Source: Methylococcaceae bacterium UBA662 (GTDB lineage: Bacteria; Pseudomonadota; Gammaproteobacteria; Methylococcales; Methylomonadaceae). Taken from it: a DNA stretch of 33,802 bases. The notes beneath the pieces were generated by a model that had not been told where the DNA came from, did not search any database, and saw only the letters and a program-made list of their open reading frames with translations. The DNA lies in NCBI GenBank assembly GCA_002299425.1, contig DBNW01000023.1, positions 1-33,802 of the forward strand. Reading direction: 5' to 3'. Made by a program: the position numbers and the translations under genes. Below are positions 7,893 to 16,974 of this stretch, piece by piece (the first letter of the stretch is position 1; every line of letters starts with the position of its first letter).

Positions 7893-10565
7893 TTAGCTGC
7901 CAATGGCGACACCTTCCCAGGCCGACAACTGCCCATCCTCCAGTATCTTAAGCAATTCAGTACTGATTTCACGCCGTTTGTCGGGATCGGTAATCAGGCT
8001 GTTTTGTTGGTCAGTGACATAGAATATGTCCTCAACCCGGCTGCCAATGGTGGTGATTTTTGCACTGTGCAGTTTTATATTTTGACGGACAAATGCTTGG
8101 CCAACTTTAGCCAGCAAACCGGCATGATCGGTGGTGACCAGCTCGATAATAGTGTGCTTGCCCAGCGGATCTAAGTGGAACTGAATGCGGGTGGGAATAG
8201 GGAAATGCCTAGCTTGGCGGGACTGTTTGTGGAGATTGCGCTGCGGCCTGATTTCACCCTGCAATAAATGGCTGCGCAGGGCTGTGCAGATGTGTTCGCT
8301 GCGGTAGGTATCCAGTAGGGGTTCGCCGGATTGTTCCAGTACCTGAAAAGTGTCCAGCACATAGCCGTCTAACGTGGTCATGATTTTGGCGTCTAGGATG
8401 GTCAAGCCGAGTTGGTCTAAAGTGGCGGTACTTAAGGAAAAGACCGGGCCTTGGTTGCTGGTGTAGACAAACAGTTCCGCGCTGCCCCGCTGCGTCTGCG
8501 GGCGCAGCAACACCAGCGGCAAGTCCTCGGCCTGTGCAGCGGCAATGGCTTGCGTGTGCCAGGCGATTTCATCGGCGCAGTGGCGTAAAAAATAATCTGC
8601 GCTGAAATGTCGCCAGACCCGATCGATGTCGGCTTCATTCAAGCCCGCCCGTAGCAGCTCGTCTTTGGTCTCTTTTTTGCACTCATCGATGCGCTCGGCC
8701 TGATCGGTTGGGTTAGGCAGACCGCGGCGCAGTGCGTTGTGTGTGGCTGTGTACAGTTCTTTTAGCAAGGAGTCTTTCCAGGAGTTCCACAATTCCGGGT
8801 TGGTGGCTCGGATGTCGGCAACCGTCAGCAAATACAGGTAGTTCAGGTATTCCACACTGCCTACGGCGCGGGCGAACTCATGAATGACATCGGCGTCGCC
8901 TATGTCTTTGCGCTGGGCGGTCATCGACATGATGAGATGGTTTTGCACCAGCCACACCACCAGACGGGTGTCCTGTGCGGACAATTGGTGCTGGGTGCAG
9001 AACGTGCGAGCAATTTGCCCGCCCAGCGTGGAATGATCGCCGCCTATGCCTTTGGCGATGTCATGGAACAAGGCGGCGATGTACAGCAATTCGGGCTTAG
9101 CGATGAAGGCAAACACCGCATTGCAAAACGGCAATTCATGGCGGTGTACCGCTAGAGCGAAGCGGCGCAGGTTACGCACTACAAATAAGGTGTGTTCATC
9201 CACTGTGTAAATGTGGAACAAATCGTACTGCATGCGTGCCACGATGTTGGCAAAGCACGGCAAATAGGCCGCGAGTACCCCGTAACGATTCATTCGCCGC
9301 AATTGGTGGGTGAGTCCGTGGGGGTGGCGCAACACCCGCATGAACAGGTGGTTGGCCTCCGGATTGGCGCGGAAGCTGTCGTCGATAAGGTGCAGGTTTT
9401 CGCGGATCAGGCGCACCGTGGAAGCCCGGATGCCGGTTAGCCCGGCGTGTTCCTGCAATAGCAAGAACACCGTTAACAAAGCCAGCGGCTGCCGGGCAAA
9501 GATGCCCTCGTCGGTGGCCTCAAGATAGCCGTTAATAGCGACAAATTGGTGATTTACCGGTATTGGCGGGCTGTGTTTTTTGCTGCAAATAAAACGCTCA
9601 CTGAACAACTGCAACAGTATTTCATTCAGCCGCTCCAGCCTTTGCACAGTTTTGAAATAAAACTGCATGAACTGCTCGACATCCTGGTTGGGCTGCATCT
9701 GTTCGCCACTGAAACCGAAAATCTTGGCTAAATCGCGCTGGCAATCAAAAAGTAGTCGGTTTTCGCCGCGTCGGGTGAGCAAGTGCAGGGCGTAACGAAT
9801 ACGCCACAGAGTATCCTGAGCGGTCAGTAATTCCTGGTATTCAGATTCCAGCAAAAATCCATGCTTGGTTAAATCATCAAGCGTTTCCGAATGGTAGTGC
9901 CGCTGGAATACCCAAGCCACCACTTGTATGTCCCGCAACCCTCCGGGGCCTTCTTTGACATTGGGTTCTAGGTTGTAGGCGGTGTCATGAAATTTTCCGT
10001 AACGCTGCGCCTGTTCGGCCATTTTGGCTAGGAAAAACTGATCGGACGACCAGATTTTATCCGGGGATGTCTGATTTTTCAGCCGGTCGAACAAGGCCCG
10101 GCAACCTGTAATTAAACGCGCTTCCATCAGCCCGGTCATGATGGTTTGATCGACTAAGGCACTGGCGACGAACTCTTCTAGGGTGCGGATGCTATGGCTG
10201 GGTTTTAGGCCAATATCCCATAACGAGGTAAAAAATTGCCCCAATTTTTCCTGGTAGCGGCTTATGTCATCGCCATCGAGCAAGACGGCAATATCGACAT
10301 CGGAATAGGGGAATAGCTCGCGCCTGCCATACCCCCCCACTGCAATCAGGTTGAGGTGGCCACAATGAGCGCCCAGAAAATGCTGCCAACAGGCAATCAG
10401 AACGGCGTCGATTAAATCCGATTTAGCAGTTACCAACCCGGATACCGGCTTTTGCGAGTCAAACCCGGCTTCCAAACTAATGTTTTTTTGCTTTAACCAT
10501 TGCTTAAGAACAGGAGCCGCATTGTTTCCGGTAAGCAATCCGGTTATTTCGGCTACGGTGTTCAT
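7893..10565 (-). CDS. glnD: [Protein-PII] uridylyltransferase / uridylyl-removing enzyme
   Basis: Master nitrogen sensor: uridylylates PII proteins when glutamine is low and removes UMP when glutamine is high. The 890-residue protein has the expected order of domains: a nucleotidyltransferase domain with GGYGRRELFPYSDVD (residues 77-91, the metal-binding Asp pair in SDVD), a helical linker, an HD hydrolase domain near 500 (ALFHDIAKG), and two C-terminal ACT domains that bind glutamine (last one starting near TIIELVTTDHAGLLAKVG). The length is that of the E. coli enzyme. Its ATG overlaps the stop of map by 4 bases, the common gammaproteobacterial map-glnD arrangement. Confidence 0.97.
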   Translation of the reverse strand: MNTVAEITGLLTGNNAAPVLKQWLKQKNISLEAGFDSQKPVSGLVTAKSDLIDAVLIACWQHFLGAHCGHLNLIAVGGYGRRELFPYSDVDIAVLLDGDDISRYQEKLGQFFTSLWDIGLKPSHSIRTLEEFVASALVDQTIMTGLMEARLITGCRALFDRLKNQTSPDKIWSSDQFFLAKMAEQAQRYGKFHDTAYNLEPNVKEGPGGLRDIQVVAWVFQRHYHSETLDDLTKHGFLLESEYQELLTAQDTLWRIRYALHLLTRRGENRLLFDCQRDLAKIFGFSGEQMQPNQDVEQFMQFYFKTVQRLERLNEILLQLFSERFICSKKHSPPIPVNHQFVAINGYLEATDEGIFARQPLALLTVFLLLQEHAGLTGIRASTVRLIRENLHLIDDSFRANPEANHLFMRVLRHPHGLTHQLRRMNRYGVLAAYLPCFANIVARMQYDLFHIYTVDEHTLFVVRNLRRFALAVHRHELPFCNAVFAFIAKPELLYIAALFHDIAKGIGGDHSTLGGQIARTFCTQHQLSAQDTRLVVWLVQNHLIMSMTAQRKDIGDADVIHEFARAVGSVEYLNYLYLLTVADIRATNPELWNSWKDSLLKELYTATHNALRRGLPNPTDQAERIDECKKETKDELLRAGLNEADIDRVWRHFSADYFLRHCADEIAWHTQAIAAAQAEDLPLVLLRPQTQRGSAELFVYTSNQGPVFSLSTATLDQLGLTILDAKIMTTLDGYVLDTFQVLEQSGEPLLDTYRSEHICTALRSHLLQGEIRPQRNLHKQSRQARHFPIPTRIQFHLDPLGKHTIIELVTTDHAGLLAKVGQAFVRQNIKLHSAKITTIGSRVEDIFYVTDQQNSLITDPDKRREISTELLKILEDGQLSAWEGVAIGS

Positions 10566-11329
10566 AGTTCCTCTTCCTGACGTAGTGTTAAAACTTCATG
10601 GCTGGTTTCGGTGACCAACACCGTGTGTTCCCACTGCGCGGACAAGCTGCGGTCTTTTGTGACCACGGTCCAGCCGTCCGGCAGGACTTTGACATAGCGT
10701 TTGCCGAGGTTGATCATCGGCTCGATGGTGATGACCATGCCCGGGTCTAAGCTTATTCCGGCACCCGGTTTGCCGTAGTGCAGGACTTGCGGTTCTTCAT
10801 GAAAGTTTTTTCCGATACCGTGCCCGCAAAATTCCCGCACCACTGAATAACGGTTGCTTTCGGCGTGTTTTTGAATAGCATGGCCTATGTCCCCAAGCGT
10901 GGCCCCGGGCCGGACCTGTGCGATGCCACGGTACAGTGCTTCCTGGGTTATTTTGACTAAACGGTGTGCATGCGGGGAAACCTCGCCAAGACAAAACATC
11001 ATGCTGGTGTCACCGTGATAGCCGTCCTTGATGACGGTGATGTCAACGTTGACGATATCGCCAGACTTGAGTTTTTTATTGCTAGGAATGCCGTGACAGA
11101 CTTGGTGGTTGACAGACGTGCAGATGGATTTTGGGAAGCCGTGGTAATTCAGCGGTGCCGGTATGGCCTGCTGCACATCGACAATGTAAGCGTGGCAAAT
11201 TAAGTCCAGTTCTTCAGTGGTTATTCCGGGCGCCACATACGGGGCGATCATACCCAGCACCTCGGCAGCTAATTTTCCAGCGACGCGCATTTTTTCAATT
11301 TCGGCTGCGGTTTTTATGATGATATTCAT
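10562..11329 (-). CDS. map: Methionine aminopeptidase, type I
   Basis: Removes the initiator methionine from new proteins in the cytosol. The 255-residue single-domain enzyme has all five metal ligands of the family: two Asp in VNVDITVIKDGYHGDTS, His in FCGHGIGKNFHEEP, Glu in VITIEPMI and Glu in QWEHTVLV. There is no N-terminal zinc-finger extension, so it is type Ia. The ATG at 11329 has no obvious Shine-Dalgarno. It is the first gene of a map-glnD pair. The divergently transcribed neighbour here is hslV; in many gammaproteobacteria rpsB-tsf stands there instead. Confidence 0.97.
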   Translation of the reverse strand: MNIIIKTAAEIEKMRVAGKLAAEVLGMIAPYVAPGITTEELDLICHAYIVDVQQAIPAPLNYHGFPKSICTSVNHQVCHGIPSNKKLKSGDIVNVDITVIKDGYHGDTSMMFCLGEVSPHAHRLVKITQEALYRGIAQVRPGATLGDIGHAIQKHAESNRYSVVREFCGHGIGKNFHEEPQVLHYGKPGAGISLDPGMVITIEPMINLGKRYVKVLPDGWTVVTKDRSLSAQWEHTVLVTETSHEVLTLRQEEEL

Positions 11330-11447
11330 GAACGGCGGAAAGGTTAAGGCCGGGGTGAGGTCGGGTTTGTGCTAAACAAGCGGGGGAGTTTATCAGCTCA
11401 ACTGCAAACAATTCAATCACAAGCAACTTACGGGATTAGGCAATTTT

Positions 11448-11477
11448 TTGCACATTTTGGCGTAGACTGGGTAGAAT
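11448..11477 (+). promoter_or_regulatory. Probable sigma-70 promoter of hslVU
   Basis: TTGCAC (11448-11453), an 18-base spacer and TAGAAT (11472-11477) lie 40 bases before the hslV start. I found no clear heat-shock (sigma-32) promoter in the same gap. Confidence 0.5.
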
Positions 11478-11517
11478 TGTCGGCCATTCATAGCAAGCCC
11501 TACAATAAGGATCACGC

Positions 11518-12069
11518 GTGTTTAGAGGAACCACCATACTTTCCGTCCGGCGCGGCAACCACGTCGTCATCGGCGGCGACGGCCAAGTCAGTCTGGGCAA
11601 CACCGTCATGAAAGGCAACGCCCGTAAAGTGCGCCGGCTCTACCATGACAAGGTCATCGCCGGTTTTGCCGGGGCCACCGCCGATGCGTTCACTTTGTTC
11701 GAGCATTTTGAAGGCAAGTTGGAAAAACAGCGCGGCAACTTGACCCGCGCTGCCGTGGAAATGGCCAAGGATTGGCGCACCGACCGCGCGCTGCGTCGGC
11801 TGGAGGCCTTGCTGGTGATCGCCGACGCCAAAACCTCGTTGATTTTATCGGGTACCGGCGATGTCATTGAACCGGAGCACGACATCATGGCAATTGGCTC
11901 GGGCGGTGCCTTCGCCCAGGCTGCCGCCCGCGCGTTGCTGGAAAACACCGAGTTAAGTGCCCGCCAGATCGTCGAAAAAGCCCTGAACATCGCCGCCGAC
12001 ATTTGCATTTACACCAACCACAACCTACGCATAGAAGAACTGTGCACCGATACGGACGAGCAACCTTAA
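11518..12069 (+). CDS. hslV: ATP-dependent protease subunit HslV (ClpQ)
   Basis: Proteolytic ring of the bacterial proteasome-like HslUV protease. The 183-residue precursor starts MFRGTTILSVRR; the nucleophile is Thr5, exposed after removal of the first four residues, as in other HslV proteins with a short F-R/H-G leader. GDGQVSLGNTVMKGN, KVIAGFAGATADAFTLFE and DWRTDRALR are near-identical to the E. coli protein. The GTG start at 11518 is set by an AAGGA site eight bases upstream. The gene is followed almost directly by hslU. Confidence 0.97.
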   Translation: MFRGTTILSVRRGNHVVIGGDGQVSLGNTVMKGNARKVRRLYHDKVIAGFAGATADAFTLFEHFEGKLEKQRGNLTRAAVEMAKDWRTDRALRRLEALLVIADAKTSLILSGTGDVIEPEHDIMAIGSGGAFAQAAARALLENTELSARQIVEKALNIAADICIYTNHNLRIEELCTDTDEQP

Positions 12070-12071
12070 GC

Positions 12072-13394
12072 ATGATGCCCATGACCCCCCAAGAAATCGT
12101 CAGTGAACTGGACAAACACATCGTCGGCCAAACCAGCGCCAAACGCTCGGTGGCGATTGCACTACGCAACCGCTGGCGGCGGCAACAAGTCAGCCCTGAG
12201 CTGCGCCAAGAAATCACCCCAAAAAACATTCTCATGATCGGCCCGACCGGGGTCGGTAAGACTGAAATCGCCCGTCGCCTAGCGCGCTTAGCGCACGCAC
12301 CGTTCATAAAAATTGAAGCCACCAAATTTACCGAAGTCGGCTATGTGGGGCGTGATGTTGAATCCATTATCCGCGACTTGGTCGAGACCGCAGTAAAGAT
12401 GGCCCGTCTGGAGGAAATGGAAAAAGTCCAAAACCTGGCCGCTGATGCCGCAGAAGAAAAAATCTTGAGCATTTTACTGCCCCGCGCCGAGGGCAGTGCG
12501 TTGTCCGACACGGAAGCTTCCACTCGCCAAAAAATGCGCAAGAAATTGCGTGAGGGTCAGTTTGACGACAAGGAAATCCAAATTGATGTCCACGTTTCAC
12601 CGATGGGCGTAGAAATTATGGCTCCGCCGGGCATGGAAGAAATGACCAGCCAACTGCAAAGCATGTTCCAAAACATGGGTTCGGAGCGCACCCGCGCCCG
12701 CAAAATGAAAATCAGCAAGGCACTAAAAGTGCTGCAAGAAGAAGAAGCCGGCAAGCTGGTCAACGACGAAGAGATAAAATTGCGCGCCGTCGAGTCCGTA
12801 GAGCAAAACGGCATTGTGTTTCTGGATGAAATCGACAAAATTTGCAAACGTTCGGAATTAAGCAGCGGCGGGGAGGTTTCCCGCGAGGGCGTGCAGCGGG
12901 ATTTGTTACCACTGGTCGAGGGCAGTACGGTCAGTACCAAATTTGGCATGGTCAAGACCGACCACATCTTGTTCATTGCCTCCGGCGCATTTCATGTCGC
13001 TAAACCCTCCGACTTAATCCCAGAGCTGCAAGGCCGCTTCCCTATCCGGGTGGAGCTTAACGCCTTGGTTGCCGAAGATTTTGTTCGCATTCTGACCGAA
13101 CCTAAGGCGTCGTTGACCGAGCAATACACCGCCCTACTGGCCACAGAAGGCGTATCCTTGCGCTTTACGGTCGACGGCATACAACGTATTGCCGAGCTTA
13201 GCTGGCAAGTCAACGAACGCACCGAAAATATCGGTGCCCGGCGTCTGCACACCGTATTGGAAAAATTGCTGGAAGATGTTTCCTACCACGCCTGCGATCT
13301 AGCCGAACAGGACGTGACCATTGATGCCGCTTATGTGGACCGGCATTTAAACGCCTTTGTCCAAGACGAAGACCTCAGTCGTTACATTCTCTAA
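12072..13394 (+). CDS. hslU: ATP-dependent protease ATPase subunit HslU (ClpY)
   Basis: AAA+ unfoldase that recognises and threads substrates into HslV. The 440-residue protein matches the E. coli length. It has Walker A GPTGVGKT (residues 57-64), the pore loop GYVGRD near 91, an intermediate domain, Walker B with VFLDEIDK, and the C-terminal sensor-2 region (ENIGARRLHTVLE) ending SRYIL, the tail that docks into HslV. Starts at 12072, 12075 and 12081 are in frame; 12072 gives MMPMTPQEIV, matching the family N-terminus. It starts 2 bases after the hslV stop, so the subunits are made together. Confidence 0.97.
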   Translation: MMPMTPQEIVSELDKHIVGQTSAKRSVAIALRNRWRRQQVSPELRQEITPKNILMIGPTGVGKTEIARRLARLAHAPFIKIEATKFTEVGYVGRDVESIIRDLVETAVKMARLEEMEKVQNLAADAAEEKILSILLPRAEGSALSDTEASTRQKMRKKLREGQFDDKEIQIDVHVSPMGVEIMAPPGMEEMTSQLQSMFQNMGSERTRARKMKISKALKVLQEEEAGKLVNDEEIKLRAVESVEQNGIVFLDEIDKICKRSELSSGGEVSREGVQRDLLPLVEGSTVSTKFGMVKTDHILFIASGAFHVAKPSDLIPELQGRFPIRVELNALVAEDFVRILTEPKASLTEQYTALLATEGVSLRFTVDGIQRIAELSWQVNERTENIGARRLHTVLEKLLEDVSYHACDLAEQDVTIDAAYVDRHLNAFVQDEDLSRYIL

Positions 13395-13412
13395 ACCGTA
13401 AAATTCTAGCCT

Positions 13413-13805
13413 ATGCGCCTGACCGTAAAACCCTGCCACAGCGTGCCCATGGAAATTAAGCATCATAGCGTTTCCAACCGCCTGGAAATCCACTTTGATA
13501 ACGGCAGTATTTTTATCTTGCCCAGCGAGTATTTAAGAGTCTATACGCCTTCTGCAGAAGCCGTAGGCCATGGGCCCGGACAAGAAACCCTGCAAATAGG
13601 CAAACAACACGTTACCATCAAGGAAATCAGACAGGTAGGGAGCTACGCCATTTGCTTGGTGTTTAGCGACGGCCATGATTCCGGCCTTTATACTTGGGAT
13701 TTTCTGCACAAACTGGGCTTAGAATACGAACCGTTATGGGCCGATTACTTGCACCGACTGAAGGCGGCCGGGCTTAATCGTGACGGATCGCCGCACATTT
13801 ATTAG
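13413..13805 (+). CDS. DUF971 (GBBH-like N-terminal domain) protein
   Basis: Small cytosolic protein of a domain also found at the N-terminus of gamma-butyrobetaine hydroxylase. The 130-residue product shows the family core: LPSEYLRVYTPSAEA, GHGPGQE, and the C-terminal DGHDSGLYTWDFLHKLG. The role is unknown; in many beta- and gammaproteobacteria it stands between hslU and ubiE, as here, so a link to the ubiquinone genes or to iron chemistry is possible but unproven. An alternative ATG at 13449 would shorten it by 12 residues. Neither start has a clear ribosome site. Confidence 0.85.
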   Translation: MRLTVKPCHSVPMEIKHHSVSNRLEIHFDNGSIFILPSEYLRVYTPSAEAVGHGPGQETLQIGKQHVTIKEIRQVGSYAICLVFSDGHDSGLYTWDFLHKLGLEYEPLWADYLHRLKAAGLNRDGSPHIY

Positions 13806-13813
13806 GAGCGTTC

Positions 13814-14569
13814 ATGCGTAACCAAGACACGGGCAACACCACGCATTTCGGCTTTAAGCAAGTTGCCAAGGAAGAAAAGGCCAAACGGGTGCGAGGCGTT
13901 TTTGACTCGGTCGCCGGGCAGTACGACCTCATGAACGACCTGATGTCTTTGGGCATTCACCGCATTTGGAAAGTGCTCGCGGTGGAATTGAGCGCAGTGC
14001 GTCCTGGCGAGCGGGTGCTCGATTTGGCGGGTGGTACGGGTGATTTGGCTGCGCTGTTGCAGCGTCGGGTTGGTGAGAATGGCCAAGTCATTTTGGCAGA
14101 CATCAATGCACAAATGCTCTCTACCGGACGTAACCGTCTCATTGATAAGGGTTTGGCAACGGTTCGCTATGCCCAGGTGAACGCCGAATGCCTGCCCTTC
14201 GCAGACAACCGCTTTGATTGCATCTGCATTGCTTTTGGCCTGCGCAATGTCACCGACAAAGAAGCGGCCCTGCGTTCCATGTACCGGGTATTAAAACCCG
14301 GCGGCCGCGTGATTATTTTGGAATTCTCCCATCCCACCGACAAGTTGACCGAAAAAGTCTACGATTTTTATTCGTTTAACCTGCTGCCTAAAATGGGCAA
14401 ATGGGTCGCTAATGACGAGGAGAGTTACCGCTATCTGGCTGAATCTATTCGCATGCACCCACGGCAAGAACCGCTTAAGCAGATGATGGAAGCCGCAGGT
14501 TTAGAACGCTGCCACTACTTCAACATGACGCAAGGCATTGTCGCAGTGCACCGCGGTTATAAATTCTAA
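13814..14569 (+). CDS. ubiE: Demethylmenaquinone / 2-methoxy-6-polyprenyl-benzoquinol methyltransferase
   Basis: SAM-dependent C-methyltransferase of ubiquinone (and, if present, menaquinone) synthesis. The 251-residue protein has the UbiE/COQ5 signatures: YDLMNDLMSLGIHRIWK, the SAM loop LDLAGGTGDLA, ADINAQML, and the C-terminal SYRYLAESIRMHP. An AGGAG site stands six bases before the ATG. It begins 8 bases after the DUF971 stop and is followed by ubiJ and ubiB, the classic ubiE-J-B cluster. Confidence 0.97.
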   Translation: MRNQDTGNTTHFGFKQVAKEEKAKRVRGVFDSVAGQYDLMNDLMSLGIHRIWKVLAVELSAVRPGERVLDLAGGTGDLAALLQRRVGENGQVILADINAQMLSTGRNRLIDKGLATVRYAQVNAECLPFADNRFDCICIAFGLRNVTDKEAALRSMYRVLKPGGRVIILEFSHPTDKLTEKVYDFYSFNLLPKMGKWVANDEESYRYLAESIRMHPRQEPLKQMMEAAGLERCHYFNMTQGIVAVHRGYKF

Positions 14570-14584
14570 CGCCCTGGATTTGAC

Positions 14585-15232
14585 GTGTTACTCATTAAAC
14601 CCGCCTTAGTGCCCATCCTAGAAGCGACGCTAAACCGTTATCTGGCCTTAGATGACCAAGCCGGGGCTTTGCTTAAGCCCTTGGCCGGAAAAGTCATCGC
14701 GATCACGGTACAGCCTTTCGCAGAAACCCTTTTTTTCTGCCCTAGCCAGGACCGCATTGCCATCATGGCCGCTAATCCGGGCCGAGTGGATACCCATTTG
14801 ACAGGCTCCCTGTGGGCACTCGGGCTGATGGGGGTCAGCAACCGGCCAATGCGGGCCTTGTTTTCAGGGCAAGTCCGTATCGAGGGCAACACCCATGTCG
14901 GGCAACGCTTTCAAACGGTGTTCACCCGGCTTGACATCAATCTGGAGGCAAAAATTGCCCGCTTCACCGGCACAAGCTTTACTCAAGGTTTTTTTGGCCT
15001 AATGCGTAGCCAACAAACCCTAGGCCGGCGAACCGTGGAGACTTTCCGGCTCAATCTGACCGAATTCTTGCAAGAAGAGACCCGGGGGCTACCCGCTGCC
15101 CCAGAGTTGGCTATTTTTTATCGCCAGGTTGACAACACACGAATGGATTATGATCGTTTGTACAGTCGGATCGAACGTTTGAGTTTGAAACTAGCAGCCG
15201 ATCAAGACAGGAACCTCGATAGTGTCCTTTAA
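14585..15232 (+). CDS. ubiJ: Ubiquinone biosynthesis accessory factor UbiJ (SCP2 domain)
   Basis: Lipid-binding accessory protein that holds ubiquinone intermediates for the soluble Ubi complex with UbiK. The 215-residue product has an N-terminal SCP2-like sterol-carrier domain (GKVIAITVQP, LFFCPSQ, VDTHLTGSLWAL, FSGQVRIEGN) and a C-terminal helical region with coiled-coil character (DYDRLYSRIERLSLKL) that fits UbiK binding. GTG start at 14585. Weakly conserved in sequence, but position between ubiE and ubiB makes the call firm. Confidence 0.92.
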   Translation: MLLIKPALVPILEATLNRYLALDDQAGALLKPLAGKVIAITVQPFAETLFFCPSQDRIAIMAANPGRVDTHLTGSLWALGLMGVSNRPMRALFSGQVRIEGNTHVGQRFQTVFTRLDINLEAKIARFTGTSFTQGFFGLMRSQQTLGRRTVETFRLNLTEFLQEETRGLPAAPELAIFYRQVDNTRMDYDRLYSRIERLSLKLAADQDRNLDSVL

Positions 15233-15277
15233 CCCTGCGGTTCAAGTTTGCTTGGCTGCCATCGAACAAACCTAACC

Positions 15278-16828
15278 GTGATCAACCCCAAAATTTTATT
15301 CCGCCTGATCCACATAAGTTGGGTATTGATCATTCATGGTCTGGACGAAATTGTCTTGAACACCCACTTGTTCCGGCCTATCCGTTGTTTGGTGGTATTT
15401 TCACCGTACTACTGGCTGAATAAAAAATCGGCCCCGCCGGCTGTGCGTATCCGGCAAACCCTAGAAGAACTGGGCCCCATTTATGTCAAGTTTGGCCAGG
15501 CCTTGTCAACGCGCAAGGATTTGCTGTCCGATGAGATCGCCGACGAATTGGTCAAGCTTCAGGACAAGGTGCCGCCTTTTAGCAGTGAGCTGGCCCGAGC
15601 GATCATCGAAAAAGAACTGGGCATCCCTATCAACGAGGCATTTGCCGAATTTGATGCGGTGCCGCTGGCATCGGCTTCAGTCGCCCAAGTCCATACGGCT
15701 GTCCTGTATTCAGGCGAACACGTGGTGGTTAAAGTCTTGCGCCCGGACATCGAGAAGCGCATCCACTCAGACATGGCCTTAATGCATGAAATCGCCCGGC
15801 TTGCAGAAAAGTTTTGGCCGGATGCTCGACGCCTGCGGGCTAGGGACGTAGTCACCGAATTTGAACGCACCACCCTAGATGAGCTGGATTTGATCCGGGA
15901 AGCCGCCAATGCCGCTAAAATTCGCCGCAATTTTGAGAATTCAGAAATAATTTACATTCCTGAAATTCATTGGCCGCTGACCCGGAAAAAAGTGCTGGTG
16001 ATGGAGCGCATCCACGGCATACCCGTAGGTGACATTGAACAAATGAAAGCGGCCGGGGTCGATTTCAAGCTGCTGGCCGAACGCGGCGTGGAAATCTTTT
16101 TTACCCAAGTGTTTCGGGACAATTTTTTTCACGCCGACATGCACCCCGGCAATATCTTTGTCGAACCGCCCGCAAGCTATATCGCTATAGATTTCGGCAT
16201 TGTCGGCAGCCTGTCGCAATTTGACCAACATTACTTAGCGGAAAATTTGATTGCCTTTTTCAACCGAGACTACCGTAAAGTCGCGGAGATGCACGTTGAA
16301 TCCGGCTGGGTGCCGCGCACTACTCGCATCGAACAGCTGGAATCGGCCATCCGCAGTGTTTGCGAACCCATTTTTGAGAAGCCCTTAAAAGACATCTCGT
16401 TTGGCCAATTGCTGTTACGGTTATTTCAAACGGCGCACCGATTTGAAATGAACGTGCAGCCGCAACTGGTGTTGCTGCAAAAAACGCTGTTGAATATCGA
16501 AGGTTTAGGACGGCAGTTGTACCCGGATTTGGATTTGTGGCGTACCGCTAAACCTTACCTGGAGCAATGGTACAAAGAACGCATGGGACCTAAGGCTAAA
16601 ATCACTAAGTTGCTGAAAAATTTTCCAGAGCTTACCGAACAAATGCCTGAGTTACCAAGCCTCGTCTTCAAGGCACTGGACAATGCCGCTCATGCCCACC
16701 ATCGGGCCGAGCGACAGAATGAAGAAATCACTTTGCTGCGTGAGCGCATCGACAGCCATCATAAAAAAATGTTTTGGGCCGTTCTTTTAGGGGCACTGTT
16801 GGTGAGTGCGGCCATTTTTTTTAAATAA
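15278..16828 (+). CDS. ubiB: Ubiquinone biosynthesis kinase-like protein UbiB
   Basis: Atypical kinase/ATPase (ABC1/ADCK/COQ8 family) needed for ubiquinone synthesis at the membrane. The 516-residue protein shows the family hallmarks: KxGQ motif in YVKFGQALSTRKDLL, the alanine-rich loop ASASVAQVH, the lysine in VVVKVLRP, catalytic HADMHPGNI and metal-binding DFGIVGSL. A C-terminal membrane helix (MFWAVLLGALLVSAAIFF) anchors it. I chose the GTG at 15278 because the encoded start (MINPKILFRLIHISWVL) fits the family; a TTG at 15248 would add ten residues. No good ribosome site for either. Confidence 0.95.
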   Translation: MINPKILFRLIHISWVLIIHGLDEIVLNTHLFRPIRCLVVFSPYYWLNKKSAPPAVRIRQTLEELGPIYVKFGQALSTRKDLLSDEIADELVKLQDKVPPFSSELARAIIEKELGIPINEAFAEFDAVPLASASVAQVHTAVLYSGEHVVVKVLRPDIEKRIHSDMALMHEIARLAEKFWPDARRLRARDVVTEFERTTLDELDLIREAANAAKIRRNFENSEIIYIPEIHWPLTRKKVLVMERIHGIPVGDIEQMKAAGVDFKLLAERGVEIFFTQVFRDNFFHADMHPGNIFVEPPASYIAIDFGIVGSLSQFDQHYLAENLIAFFNRDYRKVAEMHVESGWVPRTTRIEQLESAIRSVCEPIFEKPLKDISFGQLLLRLFQTAHRFEMNVQPQLVLLQKTLLNIEGLGRQLYPDLDLWRTAKPYLEQWYKERMGPKAKITKLLKNFPELTEQMPELPSLVFKALDNAAHAHHRAERQNEEITLLRERIDSHHKKMFWAVLLGALLVSAAIFFK

Positions 16829-16901
16829 CGCGATTCTTACAAATTCTGCGGTGTATTGATCATCGGGTACGGTATTTAAGGGTTTGTACGCGCCAACCAT
16901 T

Positions 16902-16932
16902 TTGCCCGTGTGGGGTTTTTGCTTGTTATAAT
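16902..16932 (+). promoter_or_regulatory. Possible promoter of dapA-bamC
   Basis: A perfect -10 TATAAT (16927-16932) with TTGCCC (16902-16907) 19 bases upstream. The spacer is longer than ideal. It lies 42 bases before the dapA ATG. Confidence 0.45.
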
Positions 16933-16974
16933 CACCGGTTGTTTAGACCGATTTCATTCTGTTTGAGGCAATAC

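Noticed and set aside
11330..11517. Heat-shock (sigma-32) promoter for hslVU
   Set aside because: No pair resembling CTTGAA and CCCCAT at the right spacing; an ordinary sigma-70 pair is present instead.
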